Source of the DNA: Hymenobacter actinosclerus
GTDB taxonomy: Bacteria; Bacteroidota; Bacteroidia; Cytophagales; Hymenobacteraceae
Direction of reading: 5' to 3'
Assembly (NCBI RefSeq): GCF_900111515.1
Contig: NZ_FOHS01000005.1
Coordinates: forward strand, 168,256-232,255
DNA length: 64,000 nucleotides
Position numbers and translations under genes: made by a program. Below are positions 55,019-63,678 of this stretch, one piece after another. The notes under the pieces are model-generated. The model searched no databases, was not told where the DNA came from, and saw only the letters and a list, made by a program, of their open reading frames with translations. Positions within the stretch are counted from its first letter, which is position 1, and every line of letters starts with the position of its first letter.

Positions 55019-55287
55019 AAAAGGTGGTCGCCTATGAATAAAATATTTATAGGCGACGCACAATGATGGGCAAAAGGTGGTCACCTATTAGGTATATGTG
55101 ATGGAAAAGAGAATGGATATATGTAGTGTGAAAGAATCTGAAAAGGTGGTTACCTATTAGGTAAGAGTGTGTGGGGGATTGACTGAGTGATTTGATTAGT
55201 GATGGACTTATAGAGAGTTGGGTTCGTGATTGGTCCCGGTTTACTACTCTCTCAGTCCGACTCTCTATTTATAGGTAACCACCTTTT
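55019..55287. repeat. Iteron-like repeat array, putative origin or operator
   Basis: AAAAGGTGGTCGCCTAT (55019-55035), AAAAGGTGGTCACCTATTAG (from 55072) and AAAAGGTGGTTACCTATTAG (from 55141) are direct repeats; ATAGGTAACCACCTTTT (55271-55287) is an inverted copy, and ATAGGCGAC at 55050 a partial one. Each full unit has its own dyad (AGGTGGTCACCT and ACCTATTAGGT). The array is directly upstream of the small DNA-binding and PolA-like genes, which suits an origin with iterons or an autoregulatory operator. Confidence 0.75.
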
Positions 55288-55367
55288 TTGCCGAGGAGAT
55301 ACTTCCGTAAGCTAACTGAGAGTTCCAGACCCGACTTTCTTCAACCTCTGACTGTAACTATAAATAA

Positions 55368-55742
55368 TTATACTATTTATCTTTTATAATCAAAGACCTG
55401 CTCGCCGAAGCTATCAAGTCCAATCATCAAGACCAGCTCACTCGCGACGCCAAGAAAATGCTGATTCTGCTGGCAAATAAGACGATTAAGAAGATGCCCT
55501 ACTATAATCCCGACGACCGGTGCGACTGCCTGCAAACGGGCATATTGGCGTTGCTCATGGGGTAGAGGTCCTTCGATGAATCTCAATCGACTAATATCTT
55601 TGCCTATTTCACCGAGCTTTTCAAGAGGGGCATCGCGAAGGACCATCGGGAATTATTTCACAACAAGGGCGACAACGAGAACACGATGCGCACTATCTCA
55701 ATGAATGGCTTAAACGACGAAGAGGGGATGTACTCGATTTAA
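55368..55742 (+). pseudogene. T4 gp55-like late sigma factor, amber-interrupted
   Basis: The plus-strand frame reads KTIKKMPYYNPDDRCDCLQT, then GILALLMG, a TAG at 55563-55565, then RSFDESQSTNIFAYFTELFK and RGIAKDHRELFHNK. The pattern of a Y-N/F-x2-D-x2-DC-Q-G core followed by FDe..sTN.FAYFTei.KR matches T4-like late-transcription sigma factors, where Trp is expected at the stop position. No start codon is visible in frame; a stop lies at 55365. So it is truncated and broken. A hairpin (55772-55807) follows the final stop. Confidence 0.65.
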
Positions 55743-56295
55743 ATAATATTATTATCCCTGACGCTACTACGGGAGATACATAGCTATAAAGCCAGCCATG
55801 TATCTCCTCCTTATCATAAGCCTGTTTCTAGCCCCGTTATAGGCACCCCACCGACCACACAAAGGCAACATCTTCTCCACTACCACCAGCACAAGCAGTG
55901 GAAAGCCGCTAAAAAGCGGCAGGTGGTGCGAGGGGTGGATGTGGTGCCGGTGTATGTTAGAAAGCGATTGAAATAAAATTATATCTCCTATGCTGATAAT
56001 ATGTAGAAATATATCTCTACATATTAAGTTGATTGATGAAGAAGGAGTAAATATTATTTTTATTATTCCGTTTGTTGATAAGATGAATTATTCAAAAAAA
56101 TTAGAGTGAAGTGTTGTATTTGTCAAATAATAGAATTTGCTTTGTGTTGTTGTTTTAATCGAACTCCCGAGGGAATTGAAAATAATGTAGGGCTGGTCAT
56201 GCAAGTGATTGGGTTGTTTTAATCGAGCCGCGAGGAATCTAATCCACTACCCGGATATGGGTAATGGAGTTTTTCCAATCAATCATTTCAATACG
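55743..56295. other. Gap after the sigma pseudogene
   Basis: It starts with a hairpin: GGAGATACAT (55772-55781) pairs with ATGTATCTCC (55798-55807). The sigma frame stays open after its stop to 55974 and reads HYHQHKQWKAAKKRQVVRGV near its end, which could be a remnant but has no start. Further right, GTTGTTTTAATCGA occurs twice (56149 and 56213), 64 bases apart, before the next gene. The rest is AT-rich. Confidence 0.5.
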
Positions 56296-56973
56296 ATGAA
56301 AAAAGAACAAGTTGCTGCCCCGTCTACGCACAAGAAAGCCCTCAGTCAAGCGCAATTGCAGCAAAAGCTCCATGCGTTGGTAGTTGTAAAGAAGGAATGC
56401 TCGGCGACGGGCTTCCTGACCTTTTTAAAGGAAATCGAGCAGCGGTATTTACAGCCATTGCAAAAGCAAATCGATACGTATAAGAAGTCCAGAAAATACG
56501 CACACGTACAAAAGCTATTCGCTGAAAAGGATAAAATTTCCGGCTGGGAGTGGCATCCAAAAAAACGTGGTGTAAAAGTCTATTGGTCTAATGATGAAGA
56601 CCGTGAGCGGGAGCTAAAAAATGAGATTCGCCGCGAGAGCCGCTTCGAGTTCCGTGATGGTGTGAAGGTGCACACAATGTTTCATCTGCTCCATAGCGGT
56701 GCGGGGAAGATGAATGTGTACAAAAAAGATGAGGAGCACGTACTCGTAACCATCACTGATGCCCGCTTCGGGACGCTAGTGGTTCGGTATCATGCCATGG
56801 TGCAGCTCAATCCTGAGTTTTTAGCGGACTTTCCCGGCGCTGAATATGGCAATATGTGTTGGACTGATAAACAACTTCACCATTTCTTCGATGGTAGAGA
56901 CGTTTCCTTTCTCTATGACCTAAAAGTGAAATTACACGCGCTCATGAGCGTTCTGGAAAATGAAGCAGCATAG
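56296..56973 (+). CDS. Hypothetical protein (225 aa)
   Basis: Not recognised. Lysine-rich helical N-terminal half (KKALSQAQLQQKLHALVVVK; QKQIDTYKKSRKYAHVQKLF) and an alpha/beta C-terminal half (VHTMFHLLHSGAGKMNVYKK). No signal or membrane segment. The frame is open from 56209, but MKKEQVAAPSTHKK at 56296 is the better start. AT-rich codon use typical of the island. Confidence 0.65.
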   Translation: MKKEQVAAPSTHKKALSQAQLQQKLHALVVVKKECSATGFLTFLKEIEQRYLQPLQKQIDTYKKSRKYAHVQKLFAEKDKISGWEWHPKKRGVKVYWSNDEDRERELKNEIRRESRFEFRDGVKVHTMFHLLHSGAGKMNVYKKDEEHVLVTITDARFGTLVVRYHAMVQLNPEFLADFPGAEYGNMCWTDKQLHHFFDGRDVSFLYDLKVKLHALMSVLENEAA

Positions 56974-57405
56974 CTTTTTCTTTCCTATACCTGTACATCA
57001 CCTCTCCCCGAACGCTTCTAGGAGGTTCTTTTGCTCTGGGTGGCGTACGACGAAACCAACCATGGTAAGTATGGCACGGTCAAGCTCTACCGAGACGATA
57101 TCCCACAGCAGTTATGTGGCTTCTAACTAAGAGAAAGGCTCTACCTCACCCGTAGAGCCTTTTTTCTTGAATATGCTTTTTCTGAATACAGGTTATTCAA
57201 GGTCAACCAAACAATCTCTTTTTTTTATGCCCAGAGATTACGACCTGCTGCTGGCGTTGCTCATGACGTTCAGCGCCTGCAAGAAGAAAGAGGAGGAGAC
57301 CGTACCAGCGTCTGATTTTAACTTTTCATACTATAGAAATATATTTCTGTATATGCCCTGAATAAATTATTGAGAAAATAAATACAGGGCTATAAAAAAC
57401 AAAAT
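56974..57405. other. Gap with decayed coding fragments
   Basis: A plus-strand frame ending at 57126 reads WVAYDETNHGKYGTVKLYRD then DIPQQLCGF and looks like the end of a lost gene; a terminator (57134-57166) follows. From 57167 a 64-codon frame contains LLLALLMTFSACKKKEEETV, a lipoprotein signal with lipobox Cys, but it stops after about 20 further residues, so it is a truncated lipoprotein at best. Confidence 0.55.
57134..57166 (+). terminator. Rho-independent terminator
   Basis: AAAGGCTCTAC and GTAGAGCCTTT pair across CTCACCC and are followed by a T-run. Confidence 0.85.
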
Positions 57406-57879
57406 ATGATTTCTGGCTATAACTGGCGATTCGGAAAACGATTTCCTGAATTTGTAAAACCTCAAGCAATGAAAGGTCAGCTAAGTCGTAAGATGCTCCT
57501 TGGCATGGAGCCATCTGCTGTAAAGATTCACGATGCCATCAAGCTATACCACTTCTTGGAAGACCTCCAACAGTATGAAGGTTGTCGGTTGCTGTACATG
57601 GACGTAACCACGAACCACAAGGAGAAAAGGTTCGACTCCATTACATTCACCAGTTTTGATTACGCTGATGAACAAGAGTGGATACACATACTCGATTCTG
57701 CGGCTTCTAACACTGCCTTGGTCACGATATTCAACTCCTTCTACCTTCTGTACCAGCAGCGCCGCAAGAAAGACCGCCAATCATTCTCTCCATCGTATTG
57801 GATGGAAATGCTTGATGAGAAATACAGCGTGTTCGCAGGCATGCGTACAAGAAAGCTGAATCTCCTTATTCAGGACTAA
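57406..57879 (+). CDS. Hypothetical protein (157 aa)
   Basis: Not recognised. Alpha/beta protein with IKLYHFLEDLQQYEGCRLLY and ILDSAASNTALVTIFNSFYL. It precedes another small gene by 13 bases on the same strand; the two probably form one unit. Confidence 0.65.
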   Translation: MISGYNWRFGKRFPEFVKPQAMKGQLSRKMLLGMEPSAVKIHDAIKLYHFLEDLQQYEGCRLLYMDVTTNHKEKRFDSITFTSFDYADEQEWIHILDSAASNTALVTIFNSFYLLYQQRRKKDRQSFSPSYWMEMLDEKYSVFAGMRTRKLNLLIQD

Positions 57880-57892
57880 AGCGAATATTCGA

Positions 57893-58243
57893 GTGATGAA
57901 CCAGAAGGACGTTACCCGCGCCGATGTCATTAAGGCATATGACATTATCGATGCAATGCAGCAACACACCAAGGAGGTGATGTATTTAGCCCCAGTTCGC
58001 GATAGGATGATTACACGTATTGAGTTGTACTACCGACTCAAGCCATCTAACACATTGGTCGATTTCCAATACAAAGAGCTGCACCTGAACACAGCGTTTC
58101 AATGGCTTATCGGAGAAGACATCACGTTTGTAGGCTTTGCCCATAGCAATTCGGTACTAAGCTGTTGGCTGCGCGACCTTGAGGAGTCTTTTGGTACCCG
58201 CAGGGAGCTTATGCTCAATGTTCTGTTGGAGGTACTGGACTAG
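57893..58243 (+). CDS. Hypothetical protein (116 aa)
   Basis: Not recognised. Helical protein (TRADVIKAYDIIDAMQQHTK; ends RRELMLNVLLEVLD). Second gene of a two-gene rightward unit; start ATG 57893, with a second Met right after it. Confidence 0.65.
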   Translation: MMNQKDVTRADVIKAYDIIDAMQQHTKEVMYLAPVRDRMITRIELYYRLKPSNTLVDFQYKELHLNTAFQWLIGEDITFVGFAHSNSVLSCWLRDLEESFGTRRELMLNVLLEVLD

Positions 58244-58683
58244 AACCAGAATCAAGAAGGCTCATAATCTTCTGACCCTTTTTAATTGCAAGATAGGGTA
58301 GTATCTTGTCTATTACATAGGCATCAACTAGCACATTTGGGAACAGCATAATGTATGCGTTGTCCCCGAATGTGCTATTTCGCTGGAAATGGTAATTCTA
58401 CCTGATAACCTCGTCATGGAGTGAGAAGGTAGGGCAAAACTACTCACCTGAAAGTGAAAATAACGAGTGCTTAAGAGCATAATGAGCGGTCAATCATAAC
58501 AACACGCCGTTTGAAAACTATAGCGGTTTCGCGAACGGTATATCCAGCTTGATGTAGAGACGCATATTTGCGTCTGCTCGTTAAACGGTGACGGACCAAC
58601 GGCGCGCACGGTAAAACGCAAGTATGCATCTCTACACCCGGCTGGGTTTATGGTTCGCGAAACTGCCATAAACCTCCCTAAAA
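58244..58683. other. Gap holding a MITE-like palindrome
   Basis: No gene. The right part is palindrome copy C (58519-58670). The left part (58244-58500) has no recognised feature. Confidence 0.6.
58519..58670. mobile_element. MITE-like palindrome, copy C
   Basis: Ends TATAGCGGTTTCGCGAACGG and (reverse complement) TATGGCAGTTTCGCGAACCA are near-identical inverted repeats; inside are GTAGAGACGCATATTTGCGT-type arms. It is 152 bp long, non-coding, and of the same family as copies B and D. Confidence 0.82.
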
Positions 58684-59178
58684 CTACTTATTTTTTAGCT
58701 GAAAAAGCTCTTGATTTAAGGTTGCTATAATTTTCTTTAGTACCTTATTTTCCTGAATTATATCATAGCTATCCCATCCGTCACAACTGCTTACTTCCCT
58801 CATCATCGGCAGGAGATACTTAGAAATGCTTTCGACAGCAGGGTTGCGTGAGCGAAAACCTTTTGCCCTAATGCAGCCGTGAGGGTCAATTATATCACAA
58901 CTTATAAAGTCAGGAATGAAAGCCATATTGGTAGTCCAGACAGCACTTGTTTTCCATTTTCCCATAGCAAAGCCAGAAGGATTACCGGTTATGTCAAAAA
59001 TTTCATACTGAATACGTCTGTTTTGACCAGCCCACGTTTTCTCACCATCTATGCGTTGAGTGGTGACGATAAAGAGGGGATTAGCAGCCTGAGCGGCAGA
59101 AAAAGAGTCATAGCGCCGTATGTTATCGTCAGAGAAAACTGCGAAAACTTGTGTTTCATAGGTAGTACGTATATCCAT
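58684..59178 (-). CDS. Hypothetical protein (164 aa)
   Basis: Not recognised. Soluble protein with TYETQVFAVFSDDNIRRYDS near the start and a C-terminal helix (NKVLKKIIATLNQELFQLKN). Leftward single gene; the palindrome copy C lies 13 bases after its stop. Confidence 0.62.
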   Translation of the reverse strand: MDIRTTYETQVFAVFSDDNIRRYDSFSAAQAANPLFIVTTQRIDGEKTWAGQNRRIQYEIFDITGNPSGFAMGKWKTSAVWTTNMAFIPDFISCDIIDPHGCIRAKGFRSRNPAVESISKYLLPMMREVSSCDGWDSYDIIQENKVLKKIIATLNQELFQLKNK

Positions 59179-59288
59179 GTAAGCTATCTAGTCAATCAAT
59201 GTGAGAATATTATATACATAATAATTATGAACGTTAATCAATACAGTTGAAAATGCAAGCCTATAAGTTTTAGTATAATTGCAATTAT

Positions 59289-59663
59289 TTAAAACGTAAT
59301 TTCATAGATTACCATCCTAGAGCCCTGTGTAAGTCGCACTGAGGAAGTTGTATTCCCGTATGAATCGGTGTAAATATCACCACCGCCGAAAATATATCCT
59401 TCATTATTCATTCCCGTATGTATCGAACCTCCATTACCAAAATCAATAGCAACTACTCGACCGTATCGCACTTTGACATTTAGGCGGTATGTTGACATTG
59501 TCCAAGTACTAGGATTTCGATATTTTACAGTTGCTTCGTACCAGCCATCATCAATACCACCTATTTCAGATGTATTTAGATTTTCCGAAGGTGAAATTGG
59601 TGCTGCTAATGAGCTGCCGGTCAAAATTGCAGCTGCAAATAGGGATAGTAGAACTTTCTTCAT
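59289..59663 (-). CDS. Hypothetical secreted protein (124 aa)
   Basis: Not recognised as a family. It has a clear signal peptide (MKKVLLSLFAAAILTGSSLA) and a beta-rich mature part (DDGWYEATVKYRNPSTWTMS; YGRVVAIDFGNGGSIHTGMN). Likely periplasmic or secreted. Leftward single gene. Confidence 0.72.
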   Translation of the reverse strand: MKKVLLSLFAAAILTGSSLAAPISPSENLNTSEIGGIDDGWYEATVKYRNPSTWTMSTYRLNVKVRYGRVVAIDFGNGGSIHTGMNNEGYIFGGGDIYTDSYGNTTSSVRLTQGSRMVIYEITF

Positions 59664-59820
59664 CAGAAATTTATGGTGTGAATTTATGTGCTGGAAATAG
59701 CAAAAGTATCATTATAAATCTACTACTGCAAATAATGTGATTCTTAAGGTTGTCATCTTTCTAATAACACTTACCTGAGCTAAGCAGTATAGACTTCTAA
59801 GGCAAATCAAATGATGCCTT

Positions 59821-59967
59821 TATAGCGGTTTTGCGAATGGTTTACCCAGCCTGAGGTAGAGACGCCTAGTTGTGTCTCGTGGTTGAACTACACCAGCTTA
59901 ATGACGGGGGCGACAAGACGCAATACGCGTCTTTACGACAGGGTAAACCGTTATCGAAACAACTATA
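59821..59967. mobile_element. MITE-like palindrome, copy D
   Basis: TATAGCGGTTTTGCGAATGG at the left and (reverse complement) TATAGTTGTTTCGATAACGG at the right, with diverged GTAGAGACGC arms inside. 147 bp; the most decayed of the four copies. Confidence 0.78.
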
Positions 59968-60004
59968 GATATTAATAATGCGATTCGAGATTTTTATCAG
60001 CGAA

Positions 60005-60041
60005 TAAAAACACCGTCACCGAGCTAAATCAGTGATGGCGC
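60005..60041 (-). terminator. Terminator of the 60054-60329 gene
   Basis: On the minus strand CGCCATCAC and GTGACGGTG form a stem (with G-T pairs) followed by TTTTTATT, 13 bases after the gene's stop. Confidence 0.7.
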
Positions 60042-60053
60042 TTTTATTATCCG

Positions 60054-60329
60054 TTAAATATTCTTTTCAGGTATTGTGCCAGCTACTATATTATCTATTT
60101 TATCCCCTCGCATCGCTTCGTTCAATTCCTTTGATATTTCTTCGGTTGGTGCTTCACCTAAGCCTTTTAACTGGTCAAAAGCTTTGTTAGTGATGGGGAA
60201 TATTTTTTCGCTACAATAACCCGGTTCGGAACTGATGACAACTACAGGTCCCTTTGGGTGTTGAGCGGCAATGGCTTTCTTGTCGGGGGAATTGTTTAAT
60301 GCATCGAGTGCTTCTTGGTTGATACTCAT
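60054..60329 (-). CDS. Hypothetical protein (91 aa)
   Basis: Not recognised. Starts MSINQEALDALNNSPDKKAI; contains KGPVVVISSEPGYCSEKIFP. The earlier ATG at 60365 adds 12 poorly supported residues. It has its own terminator. Confidence 0.62.
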   Translation of the reverse strand: MSINQEALDALNNSPDKKAIAAQHPKGPVVVISSEPGYCSEKIFPITNKAFDQLKGLGEAPTEEISKELNEAMRGDKIDNIVAGTIPEKNI

Positions 60330-60365
60330 TGAGGAAGAGATGGCTAAATGAAGTTTATACTGCAA

Positions 60366-60825
60366 ATAAAGGACTTTTAAGCTTTGTACAGCTTAGTGAG
60401 TTGATGTCATATCACTTACCGGTGATAGCGGTGCTTGTACTGCTGACGTTCCAGTTCACGTTACCGAGAGTGATGCTCGAAGTAAGCAACATAGCACCGC
60501 ATTAGTAGGAGAGGAGTGAGGTTGAACTGGAGTGCCGCCACTACGTTTCGAAATTAGGTTTTCGACCCAGCTTTATGAAGCGTAGTGTAGGTCATACTCT
60601 TGGTAGTCCCGACATGCGTTGGATATAGGTACCGGTAAAGGGCAAATTTACTGCCATCCGAGTTCACCAACTTTATTGAGGCGGCATGGGTGGCAGGCTG
60701 TACTCTTGTGACTTCTACGTGAGTATTGTGACAGTGCCTCGCATCTCCAGCATATGGTACTACTAGATAGAGTGCCGACTCCCTGTCGAAGAACAGATGT
60801 GAACAAAAGACTATAACTGTACATA
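60366..60825. other. 460-base gap with nothing recognised
   Basis: Short frames only; no family, hairpin with T-run, or repeat stood out. Confidence 0.5.
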
Positions 60826-61425
60826 ATGAGCATTTGGAAACGTCGGCTTGTACAAAGTGTGAGGCTTGTAACCGTCACTATCGCCATAGCTACACTTCTT
60901 CTGCTTTCTCCAGCAGGTAAATTGTTTGATGATGGTCTGACTGCTCATTTCCGTGCCATGAACGAGCGTCGTTTAGCGCATCGACTTTCGTGGCTAGATG
61001 GAATTGAAATCAAGCTTTTATACAATACGATAGCAACTGCCGGTCATGTTATCTCACCTGAAGCCGCTCAAATTGTTGCACACTACCTCAACGGTGGCGG
61101 CAAGCCGCTCTGGCTTGATGCCAGCTACCTGAAAACCTCGCCGGTCGTACTTAAGTGCCTGAAGACGTTGAAGCCGGGTCAGAGTCGGCAGTTCGCTGTC
61201 AAATTTCAACGGGAAGACTCTCGGTTAACCTATGCCTTTAACCCATTCTCTTTGCGCCGGGAAAGGCATAGTGTTCTGCTTTTCCAGTATATCGAATTTA
61301 AAAATGACCGAGAGACCTTTACCAAACTCAGTTATTTTCCGGGACGGGGTTTTCTGCTACCTGATGGGCTAATTCGGGCAACACGTCCCACACCATTCTG
61401 GGCGTATGCAAAATGGAGTATCTAA
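60826..61425 (+). CDS. Hypothetical membrane-anchored protein (199 aa)
   Basis: Not recognised. One N-terminal membrane segment (LVTVTIAIATLLLLSPAG) after a basic start, then a soluble part of ~165 residues with GHVISPEAAQIVAHYLNGGG, LKTSPVVLKCLKTLKPGQSR and RGFLLPDGLIRATRPTPFWA. Orientation suggests the bulk outside the membrane. First of four rightward genes of similar size, three of them with an N-terminal hydrophobic segment. Confidence 0.7.
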   Translation: MSIWKRRLVQSVRLVTVTIAIATLLLLSPAGKLFDDGLTAHFRAMNERRLAHRLSWLDGIEIKLLYNTIATAGHVISPEAAQIVAHYLNGGGKPLWLDASYLKTSPVVLKCLKTLKPGQSRQFAVKFQREDSRLTYAFNPFSLRRERHSVLLFQYIEFKNDRETFTKLSYFPGRGFLLPDGLIRATRPTPFWAYAKWSI

Positions 61426-61632
61426 ATGCTAGTAAAAATAGCGCCTGCTAAATATTGATTGGCTTCTAGTATGTCACTGCTGCTAATGTTTTTATAAAGT
61501 ATTGATTCGTAGTGTTTTAAACAATAAAAATATTATTTTTATTATCGCGTAAAAATGTGTTTTACTTCTATTTGCTGTTACTATATTTGAGGACTGTAAT
61601 GAAGCCGAATTCAAAACGATGAACTTGAAATT

Positions 61633-62124
61633 ATGATTTGGAATTGCTTTTATTGTGAGCATAAATATTATGCAGAGAGTGAGAATAGCGCATTAATCAA
61701 TCAATGCCCGAAATGCCATAAATATCAGTCAACAAATCAAAGTATTGTACAGGATTACCAAGAAGAGCGTTTCAAGGTCGGAGGAGGTACACCAATATTC
61801 GTTGGAATTTGGAGAGGTATATTTGTGTTTATAGCCCTGATTGGACTAAGAATTGGTATTAATTACCTAATCGACATAGGTGATATGAGCCGTAGATATG
61901 GCTATTTCGCAATAGGAATAAGTGCAATTTCATGCATCATGGCTTGGAATGATGAGGCGGAGAAGCGGGATTCCACGGCTGGGCACCTAATAGCATTTGT
62001 TTCGTACGCACTTATTGGATTCTGGATTGGGAAAGCTCACGGAATTCTTTGGGGTATTTTCTGGGCTTTCTGGGTGTTTTGGGATGGTTTAAAGTTGCTA
62101 GTTCATACTTTGCAAGGTCTTTAG
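61633..62124 (+). CDS. Hypothetical membrane protein with N-terminal zinc ribbon
   Basis: Not a named family. The N-terminus has a Cys4 zinc-ribbon-like site (WNCFYCEHKY and NQCPKCHKYQ), followed by three to four membrane segments (GIWRGIFVFIALIGLRIGI; GYFAIGISAISCIMAW; LIAFVSYALIGFWIGKAHGI; FWAFWVFWDGLKLL). Zinc-ribbon/membrane combinations are common in small Bacteroidota envelope proteins. Function unknown. Confidence 0.75.
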   Translation: MIWNCFYCEHKYYAESENSALINQCPKCHKYQSTNQSIVQDYQEERFKVGGGTPIFVGIWRGIFVFIALIGLRIGINYLIDIGDMSRRYGYFAIGISAISCIMAWNDEAEKRDSTAGHLIAFVSYALIGFWIGKAHGILWGIFWAFWVFWDGLKLLVHTLQGL

Positions 62125-62215
62125 AGTAGATGCCACTGTGAGGCAATTTTAAGGGCGACGAGTATATATGGATGCAGGAAATAGACTAGAATATAACTCT
62201 CTTACTTAGCCACTC

Positions 62216-62752
62216 ATGAACAGTAGGCAGCTTGTTTTCCGGTTTGTGGCAGCCCTCATAGTGATATTTACTGCCTATCAAATAGGAGTTGCTGGGCTCT
62301 CTTATCGGGTAATTGGCTACCGAGAATACGACCAGAAGCTGGATGCCCAGCATCTAGCCGAATTTACTGCTACTTCCAACCCAACGACTGCCGCTGAACT
62401 GCGCCATTGCGCGGTAGCCAATACTGCCACCGCACTGTCTTTTCGGGCAGAATACAACTCCTTATCAAACCCTAACCGGATAGTTGAGGGTACCGTGGGG
62501 CATTGTAAAATGTACTCCTATGTGGTTGCTGCTGCCTATAACCAGCTCGCTCGCCAGCGTGGTTGGAAGACCCGTTGCCGCGTGGCGTATGGGCAGGTCT
62601 ACTGGTTCGGTATAAACCTGCATAAATTCGTGAGTGGACCTTTCTTTCGAACACACGACTTCAATATCATTCAAAATGGAAAGCAGGTCTATGCCGTAGA
62701 TGCCATCCTTTATGACTACTTCCGCATTTCTACCATTCCCCTTCGAAGCTAG
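62216..62752 (+). CDS. Transglutaminase/cysteine-protease-fold-like protein
   Basis: This 178-residue protein has one N-terminal membrane segment (LVFRFVAALIVIFTAYQIGV). A soluble part follows with a possible Cys-His-Asp triad in order: Cys97 in VGHCKMYSYVVAAAYNQLAR, His147 in FRTHDFNIIQNG, and Asp162 in QVYAVDAIL. The G-x-C start of a helix, the HDFN strand and the VDA strand follow the transglutaminase-like pattern. Assignment is by eye and no database was searched. Likely located outside the inner membrane. Confidence 0.6.
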   Translation: MNSRQLVFRFVAALIVIFTAYQIGVAGLSYRVIGYREYDQKLDAQHLAEFTATSNPTTAAELRHCAVANTATALSFRAEYNSLSNPNRIVEGTVGHCKMYSYVVAAAYNQLARQRGWKTRCRVAYGQVYWFGINLHKFVSGPFFRTHDFNIIQNGKQVYAVDAILYDYFRISTIPLRS

Positions 62753-62837
62753 TCTGCGCCTTATATAGGTCTATTGAAGTGCTCTATACCAGCTAACTCC
62801 TACATAGAAGAGAAGGCTTGTCAAATGTCTCTTAAAG

Positions 62838-63383
62838 ATGGTACTTATGCATGATTATCAGTGTCTGCCCAAACGGCAGCGCCACCTCTTTAGACGCGGG
62901 GCGAAATGGGTGTGCGTGTGGTCGATAATGTTGCTTGGGGACGGAGTGAGTGCGAATGAGGTAGTGCCGCCCGCCACGCAAGAGGTGGGACAGTATCAAT
63001 TCCAGTTGCTACTCAATAAAGAGTATATAGCCGCGCTGAATCAGCGCCGCCAGCACCACGCACCGGGCAGCGCACCAGCTCGATTCGATTTGACCCTCAT
63101 GAGGAGCGCTGCATTATTCAATAGAAAATTGGATGTTGAGGACACACTGTGCCATGACCTAAACAACAGAACATCTGAGCTTTGCGGCAGCCTTGAAAAC
63201 GTGCGTAGCTGGAAACCGAGAGAGCTCGCACAGCATATCCTCGCTCAGTTGGCAGCATCTCCGCCCCACGAAGCGGTGCAGACGGACGACCACGACATGC
63301 TCTATGTCGGGATATCATCGTCCACAAAACGATTTGTCGTGAGGTTGAGCAACACGCCAAGCTCCCGCAGCAACAATCAATAG
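62838..63383 (+). CDS. Secreted CAP/SCP-like protein (tentative)
   Basis: This 181-residue protein has a basic N-terminus and hydrophobic segment ending in VSA (WVCVWSIMLLGDGVSANEV), a likely signal peptide. The mature part has a CAP-like order: LNQRRQHHAPGSAPARFDLT then LMRSAALFNRKL, LENV, PRELAQHILAQLAASPPHEA and DMLYVGISSSTKRFVVRLS. CAP proteins keep a His-Glu-His set; here His in LCHDLN, Glu in LENV and His in PPHEA are candidates. Tentative. The last gene before the second IS3 copy region. Confidence 0.5.
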   Translation: MVLMHDYQCLPKRQRHLFRRGAKWVCVWSIMLLGDGVSANEVVPPATQEVGQYQFQLLLNKEYIAALNQRRQHHAPGSAPARFDLTLMRSAALFNRKLDVEDTLCHDLNNRTSELCGSLENVRSWKPRELAQHILAQLAASPPHEAVQTDDHDMLYVGISSSTKRFVVRLSNTPSSRSNNQ

Positions 63384-63622
63384 CAATAGTATCAGCAAGC
63401 TTACTGAGCCACTCGCGCAAATATAGATTCACACCTTGCTTGCTTAGAAGGAGCTAAAATTCATAAAATATATAATTTTTGGTATACGTTTCGAACGACT
63501 AGTGGACGCCGGTTTGAGATTAGCCCTGCTAATATGCACCGACAGCACACGGACTTACGCGTGCCACAAGTTCTGAAGTCTCGAACCGATTTATAAAACA
63601 CATTTCTACACTACATTCTGCT
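63384..63622. other. Short AT-rich gap
   Basis: No feature recognised between the CAP-like gene and the interrupted frame at 63623. Confidence 0.5.
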
Positions 63623-63678
63623 ATGACTACGCTTGCCCACCGATGGATGCTAGACGACGCGGGAGAGCTGCTTCTGGG
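63623..63678 (+). pseudogene. Gene start interrupted by the second IS3 copy
   Basis: ATG 63623 opens MTTLAHRWMLDDAGELLLG, and after ~19 codons the sequence enters the IS3 end (GGTGGTCCAG...). The continuation is IS sequence. The rest of this gene, if preserved, lies beyond the element outside the window. Confidence 0.5.

Noticed and set aside
55377..55646. An 89-codon minus-strand frame
   Set aside because: It is antisense to the gp55-like pattern, which explains the region better.
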